Origin: Bradyrhizobiaceae bacterium
Lineage (GTDB): Bacteria > Pseudomonadota > Alphaproteobacteria > Rhizobiales > Xanthobacteraceae
Assembly: GCA_947481685.1 (NCBI GenBank)
Contig: CANKHA010000006.1
Coordinates: forward strand, 54,491 to 118,490
Length of the DNA stretch: 64,000 nucleotides
Reading direction: 5' to 3'
Shown: piece after piece, positions 19,034 to 28,338 of the stretch
Layout: every line of letters starts with the position of its first letter
Position numbering within the stretch: the first letter of the stretch is position 1
The notes under the pieces: model-generated
Told to the model about the DNA's origin: nothing
What the model saw: only the letters and a program-made list of their open reading frames with translations
The model's database searches: none
Program-made: the position numbers and the translations under genes

Positions 19034-19513
19034 ATGCCTATTAAAGTCGGCGACAAGTTGCCCGCGTCCAAGTTCCGCATCACCACCCCCGAAGGCCCGG
19101 TGTGGAAAACCACCGACGAAATCTTCAAGGGTAAGAAGGTCGCACTATTCGCCGTGCCGGGCGCCTTCACCGGCACCTGCCACAAGCAGCATGTGCCGAG
19201 CATCCTGGCGAGCTTCGATGGCCTGAAGGCCAAGGGCGTGGACACCATCGCGGTGACCGCCGTCAATGATGCCTCGGTGCTGGATGCCTGGAAGAAGGCA
19301 ACCGGTGCGGACAAGGTGGAATTCCTTGCCGACGGCAGCGCGGATTTCGCCAAGGCCGTCGACCTGTCGCTCGACCTCAGCGGGAACGGCATGGGCACGC
19401 GCTCGAAGCGCTATGCAATGCTGGTGGAAGACGGAGTGGTGAAGACGCTTCAGGTCGATGAGCCGGGCAAATTCGAAGTGTCCGGCGGCGACGCATTGCT
19501 GAAGGCGATGTAA
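19034..19513 (+). CDS. Peroxiredoxin, Prx5/AhpE-like (1-Cys)
   Basis: 159 residues. Thioredoxin-fold peroxidase with the signature VPGAFTGTCHKQHVP, peroxidatic Cys49, preceded by the conserved Pro and Thr. No second cysteine is present, so it is 1-Cys and depends on an external thiol reductant. Prx5-type enzymes reduce H2O2 and alkyl hydroperoxides in the cytosol. RBS GAGAGGA lies upstream of the ATG. A strong terminator follows the stop. Confidence 0.92.
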   Translation: MPIKVGDKLPASKFRITTPEGPVWKTTDEIFKGKKVALFAVPGAFTGTCHKQHVPSILASFDGLKAKGVDTIAVTAVNDASVLDAWKKATGADKVEFLADGSADFAKAVDLSLDLSGNGMGTRSKRYAMLVEDGVVKTLQVDEPGKFEVSGGDALLKAM

Positions 19514-19540
19514 TCCAAGCGCCAAAATCCAAAGAGACGA

Positions 19541-19570
19541 TGGCCGGGAAATCCCGGCCATTTTCTTTTA
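19541..19570 (+). terminator. Terminator after the peroxiredoxin gene
   Basis: Stem TGGCCGGG / CCCGGCCA with a short AAAT loop, followed by TTTTCTTTTA. It lies between the convergent peroxiredoxin and rnhA genes. Confidence 0.85.
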
Positions 19571-20047
19571 GGCTCCCGGTTTCACGTCCAAGGCACCGAT
19601 AACGCCCGCCCGGATGGCAACAATGGCATCGCGCGCGAGCTGATCCGCGCGCTCATTCATGGCGTGGCCGGCGTGGCCCTTCACCCAATGCCAATGCAGC
19701 TGATGATTTTTCAGCGCTTCGTCGAGCCGCTGCCAAAGATCGATATTCTTCACCGGCTTCTTGTCGGCGGTGCGCCAGCCATTGCGCTTCCAACCGTGAA
19801 TCCATTTTGAAATGCCGTCCTGCAGGTATTTGCTGTCGGTATGCAGATCGACAATGCACGGAAATTTCAGCGCTTCTAGCGAGGCGATGGCGGCCATCAG
19901 CTCCATGCGGTTGTTGGTGGTGTGTTCCTCACCGCCCTTCAACTCCTTTTCCTTGTCGGCGAAGGTCAGCACGGCGCCCCAGCCGCCAGGGCCGGGATTC
20001 CCGGAACAGGCGCCATCGGTATAGATGGTGACTCGCTGCGTGGTCAT
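19568..20047 (-). CDS. rnhA: Ribonuclease HI
   Basis: 159 residues. It cleaves the RNA strand of RNA-DNA hybrids in primer removal and R-loop clearance. All features are present: [18 protein letters not shown] with the first catalytic Asp, NRMELMA with the catalytic Glu, HTDSKYL with the second Asp, and the basic handle plus [16 protein letters not shown] carrying the C-terminal His and Asp. thrB lies upstream on the same strand, separated by ~110 bases that hold a repeat-like element. Confidence 0.96.
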   Translation of the reverse strand: MTTQRVTIYTDGACSGNPGPGGWGAVLTFADKEKELKGGEEHTTNNRMELMAAIASLEALKFPCIVDLHTDSKYLQDGISKWIHGWKRNGWRTADKKPVKNIDLWQRLDEALKNHQLHWHWVKGHAGHAMNERADQLARDAIVAIRAGVIGALDVKPGA

Positions 20048-20065
20048 TCTCGCTTTTCTTTCTTG

Positions 20066-20155
20066 GTCATCATCCGCGAAGGCGGATGATCCAGTAAAAT
20101 GTAGCGATGGAAACGACTGGATGCCCCGCTTTCGCGGCGCATGACAAACAAAAAG
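20066..20155. repeat. Intergenic element with two hairpins
   Basis: The rnhA-thrB gap holds ATCATCCGC-GAAG-GCGGATGAT followed by GACTGGATGCCCCGCTTTCGCGGCGCATGAC, which can form a second GC-rich hairpin. The wording (GGATGATCCAG, CTGGATGCCC) resembles dispersed repeats common in Bradyrhizobium-like genomes. No second copy is in this window, so its repetitive nature is inferred. Confidence 0.4.
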
Positions 20156-20156
20156 A

Positions 20157-21122
20157 TCATGCGTCGATCCCGTAATCGCGCACGCTTTTTGCCGCCTGAT
20201 GAAAGCGCAGCTTGCGGAAATATTCCTGCGGATCCTTCGGCTTCAGCAACGCACCGGGCGGCACATCGAGCCAGACCTCAAGCCGCGTGAGCAGAAAGCG
20301 TAACGCCGCCCCCCGGCACAGGATGGGCAAAGCGTCCTTTTCGGCTTCGGAAAGTGCGCGCACCTTCAGATAGCCCTGCAGCAGGTCGCGGCCCTTGGTG
20401 ACGTTGTAGGAGTGATCCACCTCGAAGCACCAGGCGTTGAGGCAGATCGCAATATCGTAAGCGAGCGTATCGGTGCAGGCGAAATAGAAATCGATCAGGC
20501 CCGAAAGCTTGTCACCCAGAAAGAACACGTTGTCGGGGAAAAGGTCGGCGTGGATCACCCCTTGCGGCAGACCCTTCGGCCACGCGCCCTCCAGATAAGC
20601 CAGCTCCGTGGTCATGATCTCCTTGAGACCCGGCTGCACTTCGTCCGCACGCGGCGCGGTCGCGTCATACAGCGCGCGCCAACCTCCCACCGACAGGGAG
20701 TTGGCGCGGGTCTGTGAAAAATCGGCCCCCGCAAGATGGAGCCGCGCCAGCGCTTCGCCCAGGGCCTCGCAATGGTGAGCGCTCGGACGCCGGATCCACA
20801 TGCCCTCGAGGAAAGTCACCAATGCCGCCTGCCGGCCGGCGAGCTTGCCCAGCGATGCGCCTGCGCGATTCTTCACCGGCTGCGGGCAGGTGATGCCGCG
20901 CGCGGCCAGATGCTCCATCAGCGCCAGAAAGAACGGAATGTCGCCGGCGGTGACGCGCTTCTCATACAAAGTCAGAATGAAATGGCCGGAAGAAACATGG
21001 ACGAGGAAATTGGAATTCTCCACGCCCTCGGCAATGCCCTTGTAGGACAGCAGTTCGCCAATGTCGTAGTCCGCGAGGAACGCCGCCAGGTCTTCCGAAG
21101 ATACGTCGGTATATACGGCCAC
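20157..21122 (-). CDS. thrB: Homoserine kinase (APH-fold type)
   Basis: 321 residues. Phosphorylates homoserine on the way to threonine. This is the aminoglycoside-phosphotransferase-like ThrB found in alphaproteobacteria, not the GHMP-type enzyme. Visible motifs: N-terminal [29 protein letters not shown], the catalytic loop [13 protein letters not shown] with the catalytic Asp, and the metal-binding GLIDFYFA. It begins three bases after the stop of ispH, so the two are co-transcribed. Confidence 0.9.
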   Translation of the reverse strand: MAVYTDVSSEDLAAFLADYDIGELLSYKGIAEGVENSNFLVHVSSGHFILTLYEKRVTAGDIPFFLALMEHLAARGITCPQPVKNRAGASLGKLAGRQAALVTFLEGMWIRRPSAHHCEALGEALARLHLAGADFSQTRANSLSVGGWRALYDATAPRADEVQPGLKEIMTTELAYLEGAWPKGLPQGVIHADLFPDNVFFLGDKLSGLIDFYFACTDTLAYDIAICLNAWCFEVDHSYNVTKGRDLLQGYLKVRALSEAEKDALPILCRGAALRFLLTRLEVWLDVPPGALLKPKDPQEYFRKLRFHQAAKSVRDYGIDA

Positions 21123-21125
21123 GAT

Positions 21126-22115
21126 CTACTCCGCGGCCTCGTTCTCGCGCAGCGCGCGCGGCAGCGGAAAGAAAACATTCTCCTCCGCGGCAGCGACGGT
21201 TTCCACGCCGATGGTGTAGCGCTCCGCAAATGCGTCGAGGATTTCCTCCACCAGCACCTCCGGCGCGGAAGCGCCTGCGGTGATGCCAAGGCGCTCGATG
21301 TTTCCGAAGACCGCCCAATCAATCTCGTCGGCGCGCTGCACCAGCGCCGCGCGACGGCATCCCGCACGCTCGGCCATTTCCTTCAGCCGCAGCGAGTTGG
21401 ACGAATTCGGCGCGCCGACAACGATCATGGCATCGACCTGCGGCGCGACCAGCTTCACCGCCTCCTGGCGATTGGTGGTGGCGTAGCAAATGTCTTCCTT
21501 GTGCGGCCCCACGACCTGCGGAAACCGCGCCTTCAGCCGCGCAATAATCTCAGCGGTGTCGTCGATCGACAGCGTGGTCTGGGTCACATAGGCGAGCTGC
21601 GCCGGATCGCGCGGCGCCAATGCATCGACGTCTGCGACGGTCTCGATCAAGGTTGCGGCGCCTGCGGGCAGTTGTCCGAGCGTACCGACGACTTCGGGAT
21701 GTCCGGCATGGCCGATCAGCAAAATCTCGCGCCCACGGCGCAAATGGATCTCCGCTTCACGGTGGACCTTGGTGACCAGCGGACAGGTGGCATCGAGCGC
21801 GAGGAAATTCCGTCGCCTGGCCTCGTTGGGCACCGACTGCGGCACGCCATGGGCGGAAAATATCACCGGCGCATCGGTGTCGGGGATTTCGTCGAGCTCT
21901 TCGACGAAAATGGCGCCTTTGGCGCGCAGGCCTTCGACCACGTAGCGGTTATGCACGATTTCGTGACGCACATAGACCGGAGCCCCGTACAGCGCGAGCG
22001 CCCGCTCCACGGAATCGATCGCCCGCACCACCCCGGCGCAGAACCCGCGCGGGGAGCACAAAAGCACCCGAAGCGGCGGCTTTGGGGCGGTCGAAATTGC
22101 GTCGGTAGCGGCCAT
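21126..22115 (-). CDS. ispH: 4-hydroxy-3-methylbut-2-enyl diphosphate reductase
   Basis: 329 residues from ATG 22115 ([14 protein letters not shown]); a longer frame would run into a palindromic repeat and is unlikely. It is the last step of the MEP isoprenoid pathway, producing IPP and DMAPP with an Fe-S cluster. The three cluster cysteines are in [20 protein letters not shown] and [11 protein letters not shown], and substrate-binding EIVHN, FSAHGVP and SSNS segments are intact. thrB follows immediately. Confidence 0.95.
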   Translation of the reverse strand: MAATDAISTAPKPPLRVLLCSPRGFCAGVVRAIDSVERALALYGAPVYVRHEIVHNRYVVEGLRAKGAIFVEELDEIPDTDAPVIFSAHGVPQSVPNEARRRNFLALDATCPLVTKVHREAEIHLRRGREILLIGHAGHPEVVGTLGQLPAGAATLIETVADVDALAPRDPAQLAYVTQTTLSIDDTAEIIARLKARFPQVVGPHKEDICYATTNRQEAVKLVAPQVDAMIVVGAPNSSNSLRLKEMAERAGCRRAALVQRADEIDWAVFGNIERLGITAGASAPEVLVEEILDAFAERYTIGVETVAAAEENVFFPLPRALRENEAAE

Positions 22116-22136
22116 TTTCAGGTTCCGAACCCGCGC

Positions 22137-22180
22137 GATCAGCAAAAGTGGGTACCGGTTTTGCGTAAGCAATCAAGCTT
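22137..22180. repeat. Partial palindromic repeat of the second type, copy D
   Basis: GCGATCAGCAAAAGTGGGTACCGGTTTTGCGT matches one half of the element at 27318-27363 read on its minus strand. The other half has diverged into AAGCAATCAAGCTTGCGCAGATTGCG. It lies just upstream of ispH. Confidence 0.55.
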
Positions 22181-22230
22181 GCGCAGATTGCGTACACTTA
22201 TCTGCGATTCGCGCGTTAATTCACCAGTTT

Positions 22231-22281
22231 ACGCATGATCTTATCGACGAACCGGTTCCCACTTCGCCGGATCATGCGCGT
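22231..22281. repeat. Rhizobial short palindromic repeat, copy B
   Basis: ACGCATGATC...GATCATGCGCGT with core CGAACCGGTTCCCACTTCG; nearly identical to copy A at 11573. It sits in the divergent region between ispH and trcR. Confidence 0.85.
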
Positions 22282-22431
22282 ATTCTGTCTAACATAACCC
22301 CTCGCCAATGCCATTGCGCGGGCGGGGGTCAGCTGCCTATATTCAGGCTATTCCTGTCATCGCTGATGACTTGAGGCTTCGCCCGAAAAGGCGGGCGGAG
22401 CACAACAGAAATTCGCCTGGAGATTTGCCTG

Positions 22432-23127
22432 ATGAACGCACCCCTGATGCCGAAGGCGACTGCTGTTTGGCTGGTGGAAAACACCGCCCTGTCCTTCGAC
22501 CAGATCGCCGATTTCTGCAATTTGCACCCGCTGGAAGTAAAGGCGGTCGCCGATGGCGACGCCGCCCAGGGGATCAAAGGGCTCGACCCGCTGCAGACCG
22601 GCCAATTGACCCGCGAAGAGATCACCAAAGGCGAAGCCGACTCCAAACATCGCTTGCAGCTTTTGAAGCCGAAGGTTCGGTTGCCGGAAGCCAAGAACAA
22701 GAAGGGCCCGCGCTACACGCCGGTGTCGCGCCGCCAGGATCGCCCGAATGCGATTCTCTGGCTGGTGCGCAATCATGCGGAATTGAAAGACGCCGCCGTC
22801 ATGCGGCTCGTCGGCACGACCAAATCGACAATTTCGGCCATTCGCGACCGCTCGCACTGGAATGCCGCCAACTTGAGCCCGCTCGATCCGGTAACGCTCG
22901 GCCTGTGCTCGCAGATCGACCTCGATCTGGAAGTGTCGCGCGCCTCCAAGGACAAACCGGCGGAAGCCGAGACTCACAGCGCAACGCTGCTGCCAGCCTC
23001 CGAAACTACCGCGCGCCGCGAAGCCGAAGCTGCCGCCGCCGAAGCCGAGAAGCCGAAAGAGCTGAACGTCGATGCGGTGTTCGCCAAGCTCAAGCAGATC
23101 GGCGGCAAGAGCGACGACAACGAATAG
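22432..23127 (+). CDS. trcR: DUF1013 family, cell-cycle transcriptional regulator TrcR
   Basis: 231 residues. Conserved alphaproteobacterial protein with MPKATAVWLVENTALSFDQIADFC (a helix-turn-helix-like start), KNKKGPRYTPVSRRQDRPNAILWLVRNH, and a second HTH-like MRLVGTTKSTISAIRDRSHWN. The family is listed as the cell-cycle regulator TrcR (DUF1013). The C-terminal 60 residues are Ala/Glu-rich. RBS GGAG lies upstream of the ATG. It is convergent with a decayed DUF1501 gene. Confidence 0.85.
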   Translation: MNAPLMPKATAVWLVENTALSFDQIADFCNLHPLEVKAVADGDAAQGIKGLDPLQTGQLTREEITKGEADSKHRLQLLKPKVRLPEAKNKKGPRYTPVSRRQDRPNAILWLVRNHAELKDAAVMRLVGTTKSTISAIRDRSHWNAANLSPLDPVTLGLCSQIDLDLEVSRASKDKPAEAETHSATLLPASETTARREAEAAAAEAEKPKELNVDAVFAKLKQIGGKSDDNE

Positions 23128-23142
23128 CGGCGGCGTTTGTTA

Positions 23143-24512
23143 TTACGTCGCTGCTTTCGCGACCCGCTGGCTCTTGCGATACCTTGCGATCGGCGGCTCT
23201 GCCTTCAGAGCCGCCGGCTTGGCAACTCCTGAAATCCTGGCATCCCCGGCTGCAGCGTTGATCAGGTTCGGCAACGCCGGCACGCTCGCGCTGTCGGGGA
23301 AAATCGTCGTGTCCAGCAACGGCGTCGACACGCCGATATGGTCGCGCAGGATGCCCTTGAACACCGAACGCAGGTCGGTCGTCGGCGTGAGGTCACTGTC
23401 CTCATAAAGCTGGTCTTGTCGGAGACCCGGCCAGTCGGCATGGACGCGCGTGCCGTTCACCGCGCCACCCGCGAGCAGCGCCACCGTGCCAACGCCGTGA
23501 TCGGTGCCACCATCGCCATTGATGTGAACCGTGCGGCCGAACTCGGTGGCGCAGACGACCACGCTCTTCTGCCACGCCGCCCCGGAATAGGTCTTGAAGT
23601 CGTCCATCGCCAGGTCGAGGCCGCCCAGCACCCCGGCGAGATAACCCTGCGCGCCGCCCTCGTCGGAGAGTGGGTGTCCCACCCGCCGACTGACAGGACC
23701 GCAATGCGGGGCCCGTCAGGCGCCGCCAGCAAACGCGCGGCGCCGCGGAAGGCCTTGCGCAGATCGCCGATATCGCCATCGTCGACATCGACGCTGGTTG
23801 CCAGGCGATGCGCCTTCAGACCGAGATCCAGCATATCGGCCATCTGCGGATCTCTTGCGCTGAAAAGCGACTGGATCGACGACAGCATGGGATCCTCAAC
23901 CGAATCGAACCAGGTTGGAGACCAGCCCAGCACGGGAGCCGGACCGCGCAGGATCAACGGGGCTTCGCCGATCTGGATCGCACCGGCGGATTTGATCGGC
24001 GTTCCCGCCGGCAACGCCGAGAGCAGCCGGTTCAGCCACCCGGTGGGATTGGCGACGTTGTTCGACGGCAAGCCGTTCTCGAGATTGTCCTGGGCATCGA
24101 AATGCGACCGGTTGCGCAGCGGCACGCAGGTCGCATGCACAATCGAGGCTTCGCCGGCGCCGTACATCGCGCCGAATTTTGTCATCGCCGGATGCAGGCC
24201 GAAGAAGCCGTCGAGATGGATGGTCTCGGCGGCATCAATGGCGATCGAACCGCGCATCGACGGATAAGCGAGATCGCCAATAGGCACACAGACGTTGACC
24301 CCGTCCATGCCGCCACGAAGCACGACAACCAGAAGCCGCGCATCGCTCGTTGCCGCTTCCGCAAAGCGCGGCATGCAGGCCCATGAGAACAAGCTGGCGG
24401 TGACGCCGAGCATGGCCCGGCGCGTCATCAGCAGGCGGGATTCAGCGCATCCTTCCGAGGCGGCGCGGATGAGATGATCGTTGGTGAGGCCGTTGCGGGG
24501 ATCGTCTTTCAC
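23143..24512 (-). pseudogene. DUF1501 secreted protein, interrupted by a frameshift
   Basis: Two overlapping frames together give one DUF1501 protein. The first (from GTG 24512) carries a twin-arginine signal (MTRRAMLGVTASLFSWACMP) and runs to SVGGWDTH. The second continues with DEGGAQGYLAGVLGGLD and ATEFGRTVHINGDGGTDHG to the stop at 23143. The frame must change near 23665, immediately after the conserved VGGWDTH motif. DUF1501 proteins are exported by Tat and usually paired with DUF1800 proteins; function poorly known. It starts eight bases after the end of the decayed DUF1800 gene. Sequence error is the alternative. Confidence 0.8.
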
Positions 24513-24517
24513 GGCTG

Positions 24518-25858
24518 CTACCTTCTCTGGAATTCAGGGCAGGAGAACAGAATCGTCAGCGCGTCGTTCGGACCATCGGCGCTTGCGATCCGGGTGCGGG
24601 TCTCCGGGCTCAATGCCGGACCAAACATGCCGTTAGCCAGGGCGACAACGTTCAGCTTGCTCTTCGCAGCAAATTTCTAGCTCGAGAACTGCGCGAGATC
24701 GACGCGAATGCGCGATGCGTCGGGATTGAGCCAGGTGAGCGTGTCATCCGAATAGCCTTCCGGCGATGGCGATTCCCAGACCATGTTGTTGAGCGCATAG
24801 AGCGGCTCCGACAGCGTCCAGGTTTCGTTGTTCTTGTAGCGTTTGCCCAGCGCGCGATAGGTCGCGATCGACATCTCGTAAGGCGTGCGGAATTTGGTGA
24901 GCGGGGTGGACCAGGATTCCGGCAGGTCGAGCAGCGCCAGCGACACTGCCTTGAGGTCGCCGCCGGTCTGAAGAAACTTCTGCTTCAGCGGATCAACCAT
25001 CGCCGGAGTAGGCTCATCGGTGATGAAGTGGCGCACCAGCTTGAAAGCAATATGCTCGGCAGTAGCCGGATGCGCCGCGAAATCGGCCAGCGCATCTCGC
25101 CCCTGCTGCTGTTGCCCCGCCGGATAAGGCTTGCCCATCAAAGTGATGGCGCCCGGTTCATGCCAAGTGGGGCGGTAGATGAATTGTCCGCGGTTTTTTG
25201 CATTGCCGCCGTTGTCGCGCCCATCCGCTTCCCAGTTTCGGACATAGGATCAGCCGGTCAGGATTTTGGCGAAAGCGGTGACATCGGTTTCGGTGTAACC
25301 GCCGCCGCTGCCCAGAGTGTGCAGCTCCATGGTCTCGCGCGCGAGATTTTCGTTCAGGCCGACTTCCCACTGGATCCCGATGGGAGAGTTCGGGCCGATC
25401 GAATCCTCGTTGTCGAGATAGCCGATCATCGCCGGGTGTTCGAAGGTTCGGCTCAGCATAGTGCCGAATTTGCCGAGGACATTGGCGCGCACAACGTCGC
25501 GTTCCCATTGGCCGCGTGTGCCGCGCACCGTCTCGGATTTATTGATAGTCATCGAAAAATGATTGGCCCAGAATATCACCAGGCGTTCGACAAAGCCGAT
25601 CTCGACTTTCATCTGCTTGTCGATGCGTGCGTTGACTTCCGATTGCCGGATTTTTTCCGCGCGGTCGAAACTGCGCTGGGAATCCGAGCATGCTTTCTCA
25701 TAGGTCAGCAGACCTGACACACCGATATCGGCGATCTTTGGGGTGGCGATCTCGGCTTTCAGAGCCGCAAGCCCATTAGTGATGCGCGTTGCTCCACCCG
25801 GCTTGGCGCCAAGTCCGAAGCGCTGGAAAGCAATCAGCGTGCTGTCTACCATCGGCAA
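24518..25858 (-). pseudogene. DUF1800 family protein with two in-frame stop codons
   Basis: One continuous frame encodes a DUF1800 protein from ATG 25858 (STLIAFQRFGLGAKPGG, RETMELHTLGSGGGYTETDVTAFAKILTG) to a natural end (LFSCPEFQRR) at 24518. A TGA at 25250-25252 falls exactly where the family has Trp (LTGW), and a TAG at 24677-24679 follows AQFSS; after both stops the protein continues as expected (HEPGAITLMGKPYPAG; later VALANGMFGPALSPETR). Both stops can arise from single C-to-T / G-to-A changes. The downstream DUF1501 partner is also broken, so the pair appears to be decaying. Confidence 0.8.
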
Positions 25859-26071
25859 CGTCCTATGCTGCGCGGTGAAAACGCGAACAAACGGAGCCTG
25901 GTGGATTTTTACCGCGGCCCCCCGGAAACGGTACTGCAGTAACTATTGAACAAACATGGCCTAGATGCGGCAATTTTTAAGGAGCTCAGGATTGTCCCAC
26001 CCCTAGGGTCCCATGCCGGCGCCGCTTACAAATCATCCCGATATTATCCACCGTTGGACGGAATGGAATCG

Positions 26072-26531
26072 TTACTGCGCCTGCTTCTGCTTCGGCAGGA
26101 AGGCCGCGAGTGGCCGCTTGACCGCGCCGGAGCAGGTGCGGTTGTAACTCTTGCCGTCATAGGTCCAGGTCTGGGTGCCGGAGAGTTTGGCGCTGCGGCG
26201 GACAAAGCTGCCGGCATAGCTCGCGTCATAAGACGCCTTCTCGCCCTTCCAGCCGCCGGTGAGTGTGATCTTGTCCCCATCGACCTTGGCCCGTGCCTGT
26301 TTCCATGCCGGCGACCCTGGTCCGGATCGGCATATGCACCGGCCGTTCATAGGGACCCTGGTTGCCTGCGATCTTCACGGTAATCGCTGCACGGGTTGGG
26401 TCTTGCGCGAACGTGAGTTTTCCGCACACCAGCGTGCCGCGATAATCCGCATCGCGGACCTGCGCCATCGCTGGAAGCGCCAGCATCACACCGACAATCG
26501 CCACACAAATAGATTGCACGTTTTTAGTCAT
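26072..26531 (-). pseudogene. Small secreted protein, frameshifted
   Basis: A signal-peptide-bearing protein of ~150 residues is split across two frames. The first part (VQSICVAIVGVMLALPAMAQ, then DYRGTLVCGKLTFAQDPTRA) ends at ERPVHMPIRTRVAGMETGTG. The remainder continues in another frame as KVDGDKITLTGGWKGEKAS, SFVRRSAKLSGTQTWTYDGK, then RTCSGAVKRP. The change of frame is near 26290. Two cysteines could pair in a small periplasmic beta fold. The function is not recognised. It is the third disrupted gene in this stretch. Confidence 0.7.
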
Positions 26532-26665
26532 CGCCCCTCCCCAAAGTCACCACGGCGCGTGAATGCGCTCTTCGGCTATTTAGAAAATAGCCGCCAGCTC
26601 CAAGGGAGCCGGCGGCTTCCATATCAAACACTCAATTGGCAGAACAATGTGGGTATCAATGTGGG

Positions 26666-26848
26666 TCAGTGAATACTGACGCCGTCATGGCGCAGCCTCA
26701 TCATCTCATCCTTCAATAACAGCTTGCGACGCTTAAGCTCAGCGATCAACAACGCATCCGAAGATGGATGGGTCAGCGCTTCGGAAATTTCGTTCTCCAG
26801 CGCCTGGTGGCGCTGCTGCAAATCCTCAAGGTTCAGTGAAAGGGACAT
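26666..26848 (-). CDS. DUF465 (YdcH-like) small protein
   Basis: 60 residues forming a predicted helical hairpin: LNLEDLQQRHQALENEISEAL, a short loop HPSSD, then LLIAELKRRKLLLKDEMMRLRH. The family (DUF465, E. coli YdcH) has no established function. AGGAGG lies eight bases upstream of the ATG. It is divergent from a second DUF465 gene 201 bases away. Confidence 0.88.
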   Translation of the reverse strand: MSLSLNLEDLQQRHQALENEISEALTHPSSDALLIAELKRRKLLLKDEMMRLRHDGVSIH

Positions 26849-27049
26849 AGAGGAGACCTCCTAATTGCCCGACACCTGGATGCTACATCAGGGCCGGCGG
26901 AAGCCAAGCCCGATTTTTGTTCACCTCTACAAATCGCCGTTATCCCACCGAAGCGGCAGGGCCACCTTGAATGAGTCTGTCAAAAAATCCATAATAATCA
27001 GGATTTTGCGGCCAGCCCCACAATAGTACCGGCCGCGCGACGGGCGACG

Positions 27050-27256
27050 ATGACCGACGAGGACGAGCGCGAGTTTCGCGCGCAATTGGCGCAGCTTCTG
27101 CAAGAGCATCGCGACCTCGATGCCGCGATCGCTGCACTGCAGGAATCCCCCGGCTCAGACATCCTGCAGGTGCAGCGCCTGAAGAAGCGGAAACTCTACC
27201 TGCGCGACCACATCAACCAGATCGAAGACCAGTTGACGCCTGACATTATCGCGTAG
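27050..27256 (+). CDS. DUF465 (YdcH-like) small protein, second copy
   Basis: 68 residues with the same helical-hairpin layout: an acidic start DEDEREF, QLAQLLQEHRDLDAAIAAL, loop PGSD, and LQVQRLKKRKLYLRDHINQIED. It keeps the LKxRKLxLxD core of DUF465 shared with the divergent neighbour, so they are probably an old duplication. A palindromic repeat begins right at its stop codon. Confidence 0.85.
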   Translation: MTDEDEREFRAQLAQLLQEHRDLDAAIAALQESPGSDILQVQRLKKRKLYLRDHINQIEDQLTPDIIA

Positions 27257-27306
27257 CGCATGATCCCGAAAAGTGGGAACCGGTTTTCGGATCAGATCAT
27301 GCGCTA
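27254..27306. repeat. Rhizobial short palindromic repeat, copy C
   Basis: TAGCGCATGATC...GATCATGCGCTA, 53 bp, with core GAAAAGTGGGAACCGGTTTTC. Same outer arms as copies A and B but in the opposite orientation. It overlaps the stop codon of the second DUF465 gene. Confidence 0.85.
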
Positions 27307-27317
27307 CTTATAAATTG

Positions 27318-27363
27318 GCGCACGACCGGACGCAAAACCGGTGCTCACTTTTGCTGGTCGCGC
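27318..27363. repeat. Palindromic repeat of a second type, copy E
   Basis: GCGCACGACCGG...GGTCGCGC, 46 bp, core CGCAAAACCGGTGCTCACTTTTG. It shares the ACCGGT centre with the first type but has different arms (CACGACC/GGTCG). It lies beside copy C, at the 3' end of the TctC gene, where it may also act as a terminator. Confidence 0.75.
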
Positions 27364-28338
27364 TTATTCCGGCTGCACGCCCGCAGCCTTGATCACCTCG
27401 CCCCACAGTTTCGTCTCATCCTTGATGAAGCTTGCCGCTTGGGCGGGATCGGCCGGCACCGTGGCGAGATGCACCCGTGCAAAATGCGCCTTGAGTTCCG
27501 GTGACTGCGCGATCTCCATGATCGCAGCGTTGATCTTCTTGACGATGGCTGGCGGAGTCTTCGGCGGCGCCGAAATCGCGTTCCAGGTGCCTGAGACGAA
27601 GTCCTTGATGCCGGCTTCTTCCATGGTCGGAATGTCCGGCAATTCCGGAATACGTTTTTTGGTAGCGACCGCGAGGATGCGCGCCTTCTTGCCTTCATGC
27701 AGCTCGTATGCGGACGCCAGCTCCATGAAGATAAAGTCTACCTGGCTGCCGATCAGGTCATTCAACGCGGGCGCGGTGCCTTTGTAGGGCACATGAGTCA
27801 TTTTCACGCCGGTACGGGTTTCGAACAGCTCCGTAGTCAAATGCGAGGTGGTACCGGTTCCCTGCGAGGCATAGTTCAGCTTGCCAGGATTGGCCTTGGC
27901 ATAGGCAAGAAACTCTTCCGCTGTCTTGGCCGGAAAGTCCGGGCGCACGAGCAGCACGTTCGCGATCTGCGACATGATCGCGACCGGCACCAAAGCATCC
28001 GGATCGAAGTTGAGTTTCTTGTAGAGGAATTTATTGGTCGTGATCGGCGACGGCTGGGATGCCATCAGCGTGTAACCGTCGGGCGGCGCGCTCGACACGA
28101 ACTCGGCTGCGATATTGCCGGCGGCGCCACCGCGATTTTCGACCACGACAGTCTGGCCCCACCGTTGCCGCAGCTTTTCGGCATAAAAGCGCGTGACGGT
28201 ATCGACACCACCGCCAGCAGGCACCGACACGATGATCTTGATCGGCTTGTCCGGATAACTCGCGGCCGGGTCGCCTTGCGCCAAAGCCTGCGTTCCTAAC
28301 ACCAGCGGCAGAACGAGCGCTGCAAATATCCTGTTCAT
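27364..28338 (-). CDS. Tripartite tricarboxylate transporter substrate-binding protein (TctC family)
   Basis: 324 residues with a signal peptide (cleavage after TQALA). Periplasmic binding protein of the Bug/TctC family: YPDKPIKIIVSVPAGGGVDTVTRFY, VENRGGAAGNIAAEFV, PDGYTLMASQPS, GKLNYASQGTGTTSHLT and HVPYKGTAPALNDLI are characteristic. These bind carboxylates for TctA/TctB, but no TctA/B gene is adjacent here. Its ATG overlaps the stop of a diguanylate cyclase gene (ATGA) and has AGGAGGAG upstream within that gene, so the two are co-translated. Confidence 0.9.
   Translation of the reverse strand: MNRIFAALVLPLVLGTQALAQGDPAASYPDKPIKIIVSVPAGGGVDTVTRFYAEKLRQRWGQTVVVENRGGAAGNIAAEFVSSAPPDGYTLMASQPSPITTNKFLYKKLNFDPDALVPVAIMSQIANVLLVRPDFPAKTAEEFLAYAKANPGKLNYASQGTGTTSHLTTELFETRTGVKMTHVPYKGTAPALNDLIGSQVDFIFMELASAYELHEGKKARILAVATKKRIPELPDIPTMEEAGIKDFVSGTWNAISAPPKTPPAIVKKINAAIMEIAQSPELKAHFARVHLATVPADPAQAASFIKDETKLWGEVIKAAGVQPE

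Noticed and set aside
20736..22238. A 500-codon plus-strand open frame
   Set aside because: It is antisense to ispH and thrB, both certain genes, and has the Arg/Gln/His-rich composition of a high-GC shadow frame.
25250..25252. In-frame TGA as a selenocysteine codon in the DUF1800 gene
   Set aside because: The position is a conserved Trp in the family, no SECIS-like hairpin was seen directly after it, and a second unrelated stop follows.
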